64,000 nucleotides of DNA from JAKALD01 sp963817785 (GTDB lineage: Bacteria > Pseudomonadota > Gammaproteobacteria > Burkholderiales > SG8-39), in contig CAWFPL010000007.1 in NCBI GenBank assembly GCA_963817785.1, forward strand, positions 248,001 to 312,000, in the 5' to 3' direction. A program made the translations under genes and the position numbers. Shown one piece after another: positions 7,113 to 15,424 of this stretch. The notes under the pieces are model-generated. The model saw nothing but the letters and a program-made list of their open reading frames with translations. It was not told where the DNA came from and searched no databases. Numbering within the stretch: the stretch's first letter is position 1; every line of letters begins with the position of its first letter.

Positions 7113-9448
7113 CGCTTCCGCGCATCGGTGACCCCATGCTCAGGGTGGAAGACCTGCGCATGGTCACCGGCCGCGGCGTTTTCGCGGACGACCGCTCGAT
7201 CGGCGACGCCGCTCGCGCCGTGGTGGTGCGCTCGCCGGTAGCGCACGCGAGGATTCGCTCAGTCGATACCGCCGTTGCGCGAGCGGCGCCCGGCGTCATC
7301 GCGGTGCTCACGGGCGAGGACTGGGCGCGCGACGGGCTCGGCCCGATCCCCTGCGTCAGCATTCCGCCGACCGTGATGGGCGGGAAGTGGTTCCGTACGC
7401 CATTCCCGGCCCTGCAGCGCGACCGGGTGCTGTGCGTTGGGCACGCCGTCGCGCTGATCGTGGCGGAGACCCGGGCACAGGCGCTCGACGCGGCAGAGCT
7501 CGTGGCGGTCGACTACGAAGCGCTGCCCGCGGCCGCGACCCTTGAAGCGGCGCTCGCGCCGGGCGCCCCGGCGGTGTGGCCGGAGTGCCCGGGCAACCTT
7601 TGCTTCGTCCACGAGCTGGGCGATGCTGCGCGCACCGGGGAAGGGCTGGCCCGCGCGCGCCACGTCACGCGCATGAGAATCCGCAACCAGCGCCTCGCCG
7701 GCAATCCGATCGAGCCCCGCGTCGCGATCGGCGAGTTCGACGAGGCCGACGGGCGCTACCGGCTCGTCACGTCGACCGCGAATCCGCACCGCATCCGCCA
7801 GCTCCTCGCCGAGCACGTGCTGCGGGTGCCGGCGCACCGCATCCACGTCATTGCGGGGGACGTCGGCGGCGGATTCGGCACCAAGGGTGGCCTGTACCCG
7901 GAGGAGGCGCTAGTGCTGTGGGCGGCGCGGAAGCTCGGCCGGCGCGTCAAGTGGGCGGCGGACCGCAGCGAGGCCTTCCTCTCGGACTTCAACGGGCGCG
8001 ACCAGGTTGCTGAAGCGGAGATGGGCTTCGACAACGACGGCAGGATCGTCGCCTTCCGTGTCGCGACTTACCACAACCTCGGCTGCCAGGTCGGGCCGTC
8101 GACCGCGCATCCGCCGCTCATCGGAGCGCGCATGCTCTCCGGGGTTTACGCGATGCCGGCGATGCACGTGCGGATACACGGCGTGTTGACGCATAGCTGC
8201 ACTCTGACGACCTATCGCGGCGCCGGGCGGCCGGAGGCGACCTACGTCGTCGAGCGCATGCTCGACCAGGCGGCGCGCGAGCTCGCCATCGACGCGGTCG
8301 AGCTGCGCCGGCGCAACCTGATTGCCCCTTCGCAGATGCCGTACCGGACCGCGATCGGCGAGACCTACGACAGCGGCGAGTTCGGCCCGCTCCTCGACCA
8401 GGCCATCGCACTCTCGGGCTGGGACGGCTACGCGGCGCGGCGCGCGGCGTCGCGGGCGAAAGGGCTGGCGCGCGGGCGCGGCCTGGCGCTCTACATCGAG
8501 GTCTGCGCCACGGTCGCCGACCGCATGGAGATCCGCTTCGACCCCACCGGCGGCGCGACGGTCCTCGCCGGCACCTTCTCTTACGGACAGGGACACGAGA
8601 CCGTCTACGCGCAGATGCTGGCGGACTGGCTCGGCATGCCGCCGGAGCAGGTGCGCGTGGTGCAGGGCGACACCGACAAGGTCGCCTTCGGCCGCGGCAG
8701 CTTCGGATCGCGGACGATGACTGTCGGCGGCTCGGCGCTGCGCATCGCGGCCGACCAGGTGATCGAGCGGGGCAGGCGCATTGCGGCGCACATCCTCGAG
8801 GCCGCGGAGGCCGACCTCGTGTTCGAGGCGGGCACGTTCAAGGTGAAGGGCACGGACCGCTCGGTTCCGCTGCGCGACGTCGCGCGCGCGAGCTACGCCT
8901 GGGGCAACAAGCTGCCCGCCGAGCTCGCCTCCGGCCTCGAGGGCGTCGGCTACTGGACCGCGGATCCGCAGAACTACCCCAATGGCTGCTATGTCGTCGA
9001 GGTCGAGGTCGACACCGAGACCGGCGTCGTGGCGCTTGACCGGTTCACTGCGGTGGACGACTTCGGCGTGGTGATCAACCCGCTGCTGCTCGAGGGGCAG
9101 GTGCATGGCGCGATCGCGCAGGGCGTGGGACAGGCGATGAGCGAGCAGGTCGTGCACGACGCCGAAGGTCAGCTCCTTACCGGGTCGTTCATGGACTACG
9201 CGATGCCGCGCGCGCACGACATGCCGCCGCTTGTTCTCGGCACGCGCAACGTGCCGACCAAGGGCAACCCGCTCGGCGTGAAGGGCGGCGCCGAGACCGG
9301 CACCGTGGGCGCGCCGCCGGCGATCGTCTCCGCTGTCCTCGACGCGCTCGCGCCGCTCGGAGTCACCGACATATCGATGCCCGTCACGCCACAGGCGGTA
9401 TGGCGCGCGATCCAGGCGGCGCAGACCGGAACCGCGCTGCATTCATAG
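7109..9448 (+). CDS. Xanthine dehydrogenase/CO dehydrogenase-family molybdenum hydroxylase, large (Mo-binding) subunit
   Basis: A 779-residue molybdopterin-binding subunit. It begins with the IGDPMLRVEDLRMVTGRGVFADD module of CoxL/aldehyde-oxidase large chains. It has GGGFGTKGG near residue 255, the YRGAGRPEA loop near 370, and the catalytic glutamate E729 in GGAETGTVGAPPA. GTG 7109 overlaps the stop of the VOC gene by GTGA. Such enzymes hydroxylate N-heterocycles, aldehydes or aromatic acyl compounds using water. They normally need a 2Fe-2S subunit and an FAD subunit for electron transfer; neither lies in the window near this gene, so partners must be elsewhere or replaced. The substrate cannot be told. 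Confidence 0.9.
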   Translation: MTLPRIGDPMLRVEDLRMVTGRGVFADDRSIGDAARAVVVRSPVAHARIRSVDTAVARAAPGVIAVLTGEDWARDGLGPIPCVSIPPTVMGGKWFRTPFPALQRDRVLCVGHAVALIVAETRAQALDAAELVAVDYEALPAAATLEAALAPGAPAVWPECPGNLCFVHELGDAARTGEGLARARHVTRMRIRNQRLAGNPIEPRVAIGEFDEADGRYRLVTSTANPHRIRQLLAEHVLRVPAHRIHVIAGDVGGGFGTKGGLYPEEALVLWAARKLGRRVKWAADRSEAFLSDFNGRDQVAEAEMGFDNDGRIVAFRVATYHNLGCQVGPSTAHPPLIGARMLSGVYAMPAMHVRIHGVLTHSCTLTTYRGAGRPEATYVVERMLDQAARELAIDAVELRRRNLIAPSQMPYRTAIGETYDSGEFGPLLDQAIALSGWDGYAARRAASRAKGLARGRGLALYIEVCATVADRMEIRFDPTGGATVLAGTFSYGQGHETVYAQMLADWLGMPPEQVRVVQGDTDKVAFGRGSFGSRTMTVGGSALRIAADQVIERGRRIAAHILEAAEADLVFEAGTFKVKGTDRSVPLRDVARASYAWGNKLPAELASGLEGVGYWTADPQNYPNGCYVVEVEVDTETGVVALDRFTAVDDFGVVINPLLLEGQVHGAIAQGVGQAMSEQVVHDAEGQLLTGSFMDYAMPRAHDMPPLVLGTRNVPTKGNPLGVKGGAETGTVGAPPAIVSAVLDALAPLGVTDISMPVTPQAVWRAIQAAQTGTALHS

Positions 9449-9464
9449 TGAGAGAGGAGCCGTC

Positions 9465-9872
9465 ATGGCACACAGAAAGCAGCGCTTCGTAACTGAGCAC
9501 GTCGCCGAGATGCCGCCCGGGCACTGGTCCAACTGCCTGCGGGTGGGTGACCTCATCTATACGTCCGGCTTCACCTCGCGGGCGAACGATCTCAAGACGA
9601 TCCAGGGCAAGGACGCCTACGAGCAGGCCAAGGTCATATTCACCAAGATCCGCCATTGCATCGAGGCGGCGGGCGGAAAGATGGACGACGTCGTGAAGAT
9701 GGTGATCTACGTAACCAACATGAAGGACAACGCGCTCGTGTGGAAGGCGCGCAAGGAGTTCTTTACGGGCGATTATCCCGTGTCGACGCTGGTGCAGGTG
9801 GCGGCGCTGGCGACGCCGGATATCCTGGTTGAGATCGACACGATCGCGCACGCGGGTTGCTCTTCGCAATGA
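9465..9872 (+). CDS. RidA-family (YjgF/UK114) protein without the usual catalytic arginine
   Basis: A 135-residue protein with the RidA fold pattern: VGDLIYTSGFTSR, then DDVVKMVIYVTNM, and VEIDTIAH at the C-terminus. The arginine that binds the substrate carboxylate in active RidA (R105 in E. coli) is replaced by S107 in YPVSTLVQV, while E123 is kept. Generic enamine/imine deaminase activity is therefore unlikely. Members of this superfamily also act as dedicated catabolic enzymes, such as 2-aminomuconate deaminase, which would suit a ring-cleavage pathway for an amino-aromatic compound (inference). It is preceded by GAGAGGAG and overlaps the next gene by ATGA. Confidence 0.85.
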   Translation: MAHRKQRFVTEHVAEMPPGHWSNCLRVGDLIYTSGFTSRANDLKTIQGKDAYEQAKVIFTKIRHCIEAAGGKMDDVVKMVIYVTNMKDNALVWKARKEFFTGDYPVSTLVQVAALATPDILVEIDTIAHAGCSSQ

Positions 9873-10717
9873 GGCTTGCGAGCTACGTCAACGGACGGCA
9901 CGCCAGCTACGGAGTCGTCGACGGAGAGACGATTGTCGATCTCGGCGCGCGTATCGGCGCGCGCTATCCGGATCTCAAGACCCTGATAGCGGCGGGCGGC
10001 CTCGAGGCCGCGCGCAAGGCTGCCGCCGGGGCGATGGCCGACCATCTGACGCGGGACGTGGTGTTCCTTCCCGTGGTGCCGAACCCCGGCAAGATCGTCT
10101 GCGTGGGACTCAACTACGAAGAGCACCGCGCGGAGGGGAACCGGCCAAAGACGGCGGATCCGGCCCTTTTTCTGCGAGTTGGAGAATCGCAGACGGGCCA
10201 CCTGCGCAGCCTGCTGCGTCCGCGGGAAAGCGCGCAGTTCGATTACGAAGGGGAAGTGGCCCTCGTGATCGGTGCGACCGGCCGGCGGATTCCCGAATCG
10301 GACGCGTACCGCTACGTTGCCGGATATTCCTGCTACAACGACGGCTCGCTGCGCGACATCCAGCTCGCCACGTCGCAGTGGACGGCCGGCAAGAACTTTC
10401 CGTGCACGGGCGCCTTCGGCCCCTGGCTGACCCTGACCGACGAGCTGCCGGCCGATTCGGTGATGAGCATCGTCACGCGCCTGAACGGGCAGGAAGTTCA
10501 GCGCGCGACGACCGACATGATGATCTTCCCGATCCCCAAGCTGATCAGCTTCATCTCGCGATTCACCACACTGGAGCCGGGCGACGTCATCGTTACCGGG
10601 ACGCCGGGCGGCGTCGGAATGCGGCGCTCTCCACAGCTGTTCATGAAGCCCGGCGACACGGTGGAGGTCGAGGTGAGCGGCGTGGGCACGCTCAGGAACT
10701 CGATCGCGGGTGACTGA
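9869..10717 (+). CDS. Fumarylacetoacetate hydrolase (FAH) family protein
   Basis: A 282-residue protein with a short N-terminal domain and a C-terminal FAH domain. Visible motifs are KIVCVGLNYEEHRAEG, DYEGEVALVIG (metal-binding acidic residues) and the VTGTPGGVGM loop. The family contains acylpyruvate hydrolases, 2-oxo-hepta-diene-dioate isomerases and decarboxylases that act on meta-cleavage products of aromatic rings. ATG 9869 overlaps the stop of the RidA-like gene by ATGA, so the two are co-translated. It probably hydrolyses, hydrates or isomerises the ring-opened intermediate (inference). The exact reaction cannot be assigned. Confidence 0.9.
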   Translation: MRLASYVNGRHASYGVVDGETIVDLGARIGARYPDLKTLIAAGGLEAARKAAAGAMADHLTRDVVFLPVVPNPGKIVCVGLNYEEHRAEGNRPKTADPALFLRVGESQTGHLRSLLRPRESAQFDYEGEVALVIGATGRRIPESDAYRYVAGYSCYNDGSLRDIQLATSQWTAGKNFPCTGAFGPWLTLTDELPADSVMSIVTRLNGQEVQRATTDMMIFPIPKLISFISRFTTLEPGDVIVTGTPGGVGMRRSPQLFMKPGDTVEVEVSGVGTLRNSIAGD

Positions 10718-10743
10718 CGCGGGGCGACGGGCATGGTGAGGAC

Positions 10744-11481
10744 ATGAAGATCGCAGGCAGCGTCGCGCTCGTGACGGGCGCCAACCGAGGCATCGGCCGC
10801 AGGATCGTCGCCGAACTCCTCGCGCGCGGCGCGCGCAAGGTGTATGCGGCTTCCAGGAAGCCGGCGGGCGGCGTACCTCCGGAGGCGGGTGGCGCAGTCA
10901 CCGTGGTGCCCTACCTCGACGTCACCAGCGCGGAGAGCGTCGCGCGCGCCGCGCACGAATGCGTCGACGTCGGCATCCTGATCAACAACGCGGGGGTAAA
11001 CAGCAACAGTGGAGTCATCGCGGCGCTGGACATGAGCGGCGCGCGTGCCGAGATGGAGACCAACTACTTCGGCACGCTGTCGATGTGCCGGGCGTTCGCT
11101 CCTGTGCTCGCGACGGGCGGCGGTGGCATGATCGTGAACGTGCTCTCCGTCACCGCGCATGTCGCACTGCCGGCGATGGGCTCGCTGAGCGCCTCCAAGG
11201 CGGCGGCTCTGCGCATGACTGAGTGCGTGCGCGCGGAGCTCGCGGCGCAGGGTACGCGCGTGATGGCGTTCCTCCCGGCCGCGGTCGACACGGACATGAC
11301 CCGGGATCTCGTCGGCGTGCCGAAGGAAGCGCCCGAGGACGCGGCGAAGGCGCTGTGCGACGGCATCGAGCGCGGCGATGAGGAGGTGCTGTTCGGCCGC
11401 CGCGCGCAGTACGTGGCGGAGCTGCTGAGGAGCGATCCCGCGCGGCTGAAGCGGGAGTACGCCGCGATGCTTCCGCGGTAG
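10744..11481 (+). CDS. Short-chain dehydrogenase/reductase-like protein lacking the catalytic tyrosine
   Basis: A 245-residue classical SDR: the cofactor motif TGANRGIG is at about residues 13-20, NNAG near 83-86, and the structural serine is S135. The YxxxK motif reads L148-S-A-S-K152, so the proton-donating tyrosine is leucine (codon CTG at 11185); the lysine and serine are kept. Spacing from S135 is the canonical 13 residues, so this is a substitution rather than misalignment. Normal dehydrogenase chemistry is doubtful. It could have an unusual mechanism, a binding role, or be on the way to decay, although the frame is otherwise intact. It sits between ring-processing genes on the same strand. 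Confidence 0.88.
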   Translation: MKIAGSVALVTGANRGIGRRIVAELLARGARKVYAASRKPAGGVPPEAGGAVTVVPYLDVTSAESVARAAHECVDVGILINNAGVNSNSGVIAALDMSGARAEMETNYFGTLSMCRAFAPVLATGGGGMIVNVLSVTAHVALPAMGSLSASKAAALRMTECVRAELAAQGTRVMAFLPAAVDTDMTRDLVGVPKEAPEDAAKALCDGIERGDEEVLFGRRAQYVAELLRSDPARLKREYAAMLPR

Positions 11482-11501
11482 GGCGCTCGACGGAGGTGCT
11501 T

Positions 11502-12251
11502 ATGGCTGCGACGAAAGACGGGAAGTCTCGACCGGGCGGCGGGCCCGACCTGCAAGGCATGCTCGCGGCCGCCGGCATCGCGGCGATCGCGAACGCGCTG
11601 CTCAAGCGCGGCCTGCGCAACGTTTGCCTGAGCGGGCTCGCTCCCGTCGCGCCTGATCAGCGGCCGATGGTTGGGCCGGCGTACACGCTGCGCTTCATTC
11701 CTGCGCGTGAGGATATCGACACGATGGCGGGCTACGCGAACAGCGAAAATCTGCACCGGCGCGCAATAGAGGAGTGTCCTGCGGGCTCGGTCCTGGTCAT
11801 CGACGCGCGTGGGGAGACACGCGTATCTTCGGCCGGCGACATGATGGCCTTGCGCTTATCCGCCCGCAGCGCCGCGGGAATCGTCACGGACGGCGGTTTT
11901 CGCGACGTGCCCGGAATCCGTGCAACGGGGCTGCCCGCATACCAGCGCGCGCCGGCGACACCGGCCACGCCAATCGCATTGCATGCCGTCGAGCTCAACG
12001 GCCCGATCGGCTGCGCGGGGGTCGCCGTCTACCCCGGGGACATGATCGTCGGAGACGCGAATGGCGTCGCGGTGGTCCCTGCGCACATGGCGGACGAGGT
12101 CGCGCGCGAGGCCTACAAGGCATCGCAGTACGAGGCCTTCGCGGAGATGCATGTGGCACGCGGGCGCTCGCTGTTCGGTCTGTTTCCGCCGACGCCGGAG
12201 AGCGACGCGGAGTACGAGACATGGAAGCGGGCGGGTTGCCCGAAAATCTGA
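11502..12251 (+). CDS. RraA-like / HMG-CHA aldolase family protein
   Basis: A 249-residue protein of the RraA/4-hydroxy-4-methyl-2-oxoglutarate aldolase superfamily. The TDGGFRD motif, with the conserved arginine that binds pyruvate carboxylate, and the PGDMIVGDANGVAVVP motif, with the metal-liganding aspartate, are both present. In gallate and protocatechuate 4,5-cleavage pathways such enzymes split the last intermediate into pyruvate and a keto acid; others are decarboxylases, and true RraA (about 160 residues) is shorter and regulates RNase E. The length and context favour a catabolic lyase here. GGAGG precedes ATG 11502. Confidence 0.85.
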   Translation: MAATKDGKSRPGGGPDLQGMLAAAGIAAIANALLKRGLRNVCLSGLAPVAPDQRPMVGPAYTLRFIPAREDIDTMAGYANSENLHRRAIEECPAGSVLVIDARGETRVSSAGDMMALRLSARSAAGIVTDGGFRDVPGIRATGLPAYQRAPATPATPIALHAVELNGPIGCAGVAVYPGDMIVGDANGVAVVPAHMADEVAREAYKASQYEAFAEMHVARGRSLFGLFPPTPESDAEYETWKRAGCPKI

Positions 12252-12265
12252 CGAGGAGGAGTGCC

Positions 12266-12664
12266 ATGGGTACGCTAGAAGTGCTAATCGATACCGCGCG
12301 GCTCGATCCGGGAGGCTGGATCGATTACCCGGAGTACGGCTTCCGGCAGCACTTTCTCTGGAAGAACCCGGAGACGAAGGCTTCGATCGCGATCCTGGAG
12401 TTCCGCAAGGGCGGGAAGATTCCGGTGAAGCATTCGCATGCATCGAACCAGTTCATGTACTGCCTGTCGGGTGACTACGAGTACACGGACACGGGGCTGC
12501 GCCTGCGGGCCGGGTCGTTCTACATGAATCCCAAGGATCACCCGCACGGTCCGACGCTGGCGCGCGAGGACAGCGTGCTGATCGAGATCTACGATGGTCC
12601 CCACTACTACGAGAAGCCCGAATTCCATACCGACGCGACGATCGGGGACTTCATCAAGAAGTAG
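12266..12664 (+). CDS. Cupin-domain protein
   Basis: A 132-residue single-domain cupin. Motif 1 is KHSHASNQFMYCLSGDYEY, with two histidines and a downstream glutamine/glutamate position; motif 2 is around GSFYMNPKDHPHG. It could bind a metal ion and act as a small dioxygenase, isomerase or regulator-like sensor. GAGGAGG lies before ATG 12266. It is the last gene of the first high-GC catabolic block; base composition changes sharply after it. The function is not assignable beyond the fold. Confidence 0.85.
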   Translation: MGTLEVLIDTARLDPGGWIDYPEYGFRQHFLWKNPETKASIAILEFRKGGKIPVKHSHASNQFMYCLSGDYEYTDTGLRLRAGSFYMNPKDHPHGPTLAREDSVLIEIYDGPHYYEKPEFHTDATIGDFIKK

Positions 12665-12810
12665 CCCGCGGCGCGCGGCGGTCCGCTACCAAATCTCCGG
12701 ATTCCAGGTTCGCTATCGAATCGCAGTCACTCTCCGCGCAAGCGATAGCACTCGAGATTAGCTCAATTGGCGTGTGGTGTTACAACAATCATTTTAGAAG
12801 CGGAGGAATT

Positions 12811-13755
12811 ATGAAATTGCGCAAATGGATGCTCAGTGCAGTTGCCGTACTTACCTGGCAGGCCTTAGGTATTCCGTTTTCCACCGACGCGATTGCTCAG
12901 GACAAGATCCGACTTCTTGTGTTGCCATTTTCCGAGTCACTTGCTTCTGTAATTGCGGAGAAAAATGGTTACTTCAAGGAGGAAGGGCTCGACGTCGAAT
13001 TGAAAAAGGGGGGGAGTGCGCCCGAAATGCTTCCGCTTCTGCAGGCAAAGCGGGCCGATATTATCCTAAGCAACACCGTAACGACGCTGCAGGCAATTGA
13101 CCAAGGGCTTGACGCGACGCTTATTGCACCGGGAGCGGTGGCGCGGACCAGAGCTCCGGATACCACTCAGGCGATGATGGTGCTCAAAGGGGCAATTCGC
13201 TCTCCGAAAGATTTGAAGGGAAAGCGAATCGCAGTCAACGTCATCAATAGCACCGCATGGCTGTACACCGTGGCATTTCTCGATAAATACGGTGTATCGC
13301 GGAAGGATGTGCGATTCGTTGAAATTCCATTCCCGCTGATGAACGATTCACTGCTGAACAAGCAGGTCGACGCAATTGCCCAAGTTGAGCCGTTTCGTAC
13401 GGTGTTGTCTGATACTGGCAAAGTGAGAGCACTTGGATTCCCGTACGTTGTAGTTCAACCCAACTGCGACATCACGCAGTACATCGCGCTGTCCTCGTGG
13501 GTCCGAGCTCACCCAGCTGCCGCAAGGAAGTTTGCACTGGCCATCAGTAAGGGAGCGCAGTTTGCCAACAACCACCCGGCAATTGCGCGAGACATCAATC
13601 AGAAATTTACTGGCTTGAATCCGGCATTGAAGGATCGCGTACTGTTGCCACTGTTTGGCACTGCCGTAAATCCAAAGGAAATCAACAGGACGATGGAGTT
13701 GATGGTCAAGTATGGACTTCTTAAGCATAAGCTCGACCTGTCCGGGAAGATGTAA
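12811..13755 (+). CDS. NitT/TauT-type ABC transporter substrate-binding protein (block 2)
   Basis: A 314-residue periplasmic binding protein. Residues 1-31 are a signal peptide ending DAIAQDK. The core pattern ENGYFKEEGLDVELKKGG and the later KDLKGKRIAVN are typical of the NMT1/SsuA-like group. ATG 12811 has a perfect GGAGG 6 bases upstream; an in-frame ATG at 12772 would add 13 non-signal residues and is rejected. The base composition is much lower in G+C than in the genes to the left, as if from another source. It is followed by its ATPase and permease in that order. The ligand is unknown; a convergent TauD/TfdA dioxygenase hints at a sulfonate or an aryloxy/carboxylic acid (inference). Confidence 0.9.
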   Translation: MKLRKWMLSAVAVLTWQALGIPFSTDAIAQDKIRLLVLPFSESLASVIAEKNGYFKEEGLDVELKKGGSAPEMLPLLQAKRADIILSNTVTTLQAIDQGLDATLIAPGAVARTRAPDTTQAMMVLKGAIRSPKDLKGKRIAVNVINSTAWLYTVAFLDKYGVSRKDVRFVEIPFPLMNDSLLNKQVDAIAQVEPFRTVLSDTGKVRALGFPYVVVQPNCDITQYIALSSWVRAHPAAARKFALAISKGAQFANNHPAIARDINQKFTGLNPALKDRVLLPLFGTAVNPKEINRTMELMVKYGLLKHKLDLSGKM

Positions 13756-13786
13756 AACGGGGATCGGGTCAGGTAGGCCGAGCGCG

Positions 13787-14602
13787 ATGGCAACGCCTTT
13801 TCTGGGGATAGTCAATTTGCGGAAGGAGTACGGCGGTCCTGAAGGCAGAACTGTCGCGCTTGGCGGAATCAATCTCGATGTTGAGCGAGGGTCTTTCGTT
13901 TCAATAGTCGGGCCATCCGGGTGCGGGAAATCAACGCTTCTGCAGATTATCGCGGGCCTCGTTCCTAGCACGTCTGGCGAGGTGCTGCTCCAAGGTCACC
14001 CGGTGCGCGAGCCCCCACTGTCGATGATCTATGTGTTCCAGCAATACACGCGTTCCTTGTTTCCGTGGAGAACCGTGGAGGGCAACATTGCTTACGGGCT
14101 GCAGAATCGTGAGTCACTGTCGCGCAGCGAGGTGGCGTCCCGGACCAATGAATTCATAAGCCTTGTTAGGCTTGATGGTTTTGAACGTCATTTCCCCTGG
14201 CAACTGTCAGGTGGAATGCAGCAAAGGGTCGCCATCGCACGTGCATTGGCTTGCCGTCCGGACGTCTTGCTGATGGATGAGCCGTTTAGTGCAGTGGATG
14301 CGCTGACTCGAGCCGGCCTTCAAGAGCTTGTGCTCAGACTTTGGCGTGAGTTCAAATTGACCATTGTGTTCGTTACTCACGACACCGACGAAGCGATCTA
14401 TTTATCGACTCGTGTGGTGGCATTGAGTACTGCACCTTCGTCTGTGGCAATTGATCTAGATGTCGATCTGCCACATCCCCGCGACCAAATCTCCACGCGC
14501 GAGCTTCCGCGATATCTCGAGTATCGACACCGCTTACTTGCCCAGCTGTTTAAGGACGAGAAGCTCGATAGCGCTCAGAATTCTTTGCCGATCCAACAGT
14601 GA
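13787..14602 (+). CDS. ABC transporter ATP-binding protein, NitT/TauT type (block 2)
   Basis: A 271-residue ATPase with intact Walker A (GPSGCGKST), Q-loop (VFQQYTRSLFPW), signature (LSGGMQQR), Walker B (VLLMDEPF) and switch region (FVTHDTDEA). Starting at ATG 13787, it begins MATPFLGIVNLRKEYGG, as expected for the family. It lies 31 bp after the binding-protein gene, and its stop overlaps the permease ATG by one base. It energises the adjacent permease. Like its neighbours it has a lower G+C content than the rest of the window. Confidence 0.9.
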   Translation: MATPFLGIVNLRKEYGGPEGRTVALGGINLDVERGSFVSIVGPSGCGKSTLLQIIAGLVPSTSGEVLLQGHPVREPPLSMIYVFQQYTRSLFPWRTVEGNIAYGLQNRESLSRSEVASRTNEFISLVRLDGFERHFPWQLSGGMQQRVAIARALACRPDVLLMDEPFSAVDALTRAGLQELVLRLWREFKLTIVFVTHDTDEAIYLSTRVVALSTAPSSVAIDLDVDLPHPRDQISTRELPRYLEYRHRLLAQLFKDEKLDSAQNSLPIQQ

Positions 14603-15384
14603 TGCTACGTCAACTGCTGCACAGCCGCCTTATTGGGATCGTTCTGATTGCTGGCCTACTGGGATTATGGGAGCTAAGTTCAGCTAAAGGGTGGGTGCCC
14701 GCCTTATCCTGGCCACGGGTATCAGCCATCACTGTTACATGGTGGGATCTAGTGAAGTCCGGCGAACTTCCTACCGAGCTGGCGTCAAGCTTGTGGCGGA
14801 TGTTCGTTGGCTACCTCATTGGAGTTGGGTTGGGTGTACTGGTGGGATTGCTAATGGGGGCATTTCGCCCAATCTACAATTTGCTGGAGCCACTCACGGA
14901 GATTTTACGGCCTATTCCAAGCCCAGCGTACGTGCCCATCGCGATCCTATTCCTAGGCATAGACGATGAGATGAAGATTTTCATGATCGCCTTTGCATCA
15001 TTCTTCCCTGTACTGCTAAATACCTATAGTGGCGTGCGCAGTGTGGATCCCGTTCAGATTCAGACGGCGCGTACATTCGGCGTGAGCGGTAGGCGCCTTC
15101 TATGGCAAGTGGTATTACCATCATCGTCTCCGAACATCTTTACGGGAATGCGCATAAGTCTCGCAGTCGCATTAATTGTGATGGTGATAAGCGAAATGGT
15201 GGCGGCATCGAATGGAATTGGTTATTTCATATTGGCTGCTCAGCGGGGCTTCCAGATCAGAGAGATGTTCGCTGGCGTGTTTACCCTTGCGATAGTCGGC
15301 TACTCGCTAAACAGGATATTTCTAGCGCTGGAAGCGCGCGTGCTGCGTTGGCATCACGGTTACACGCAGCAGCAAAGGAACTAA
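14602..15384 (+). CDS. ABC transporter permease, NitT/TauT type (block 2)
   Basis: A 260-residue membrane protein with an N-terminal helix (LIGIVLIAGLLGLWEL) and five more hydrophobic spans. The coupling loop is around TFGVSGRRLLWQVVLPSSSPNIFTGMR. ATG 14602 overlaps the ATPase stop by one base (GTG 14599 is the alternative). It completes a binding protein-ATPase-permease operon. A TauD/TfdA dioxygenase gene ends 40 bp beyond its stop on the opposite strand; no obvious terminator hairpin is seen between them. Confidence 0.9.
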   Translation: MLRQLLHSRLIGIVLIAGLLGLWELSSAKGWVPALSWPRVSAITVTWWDLVKSGELPTELASSLWRMFVGYLIGVGLGVLVGLLMGAFRPIYNLLEPLTEILRPIPSPAYVPIAILFLGIDDEMKIFMIAFASFFPVLLNTYSGVRSVDPVQIQTARTFGVSGRRLLWQVVLPSSSPNIFTGMRISLAVALIVMVISEMVAASNGIGYFILAAQRGFQIREMFAGVFTLAIVGYSLNRIFLALEARVLRWHHGYTQQQRN

Positions 15385-15424
15385 CGCAATCTAATCTGAC
15401 GGCCAGCTCCGTGAACTGTTGCTG

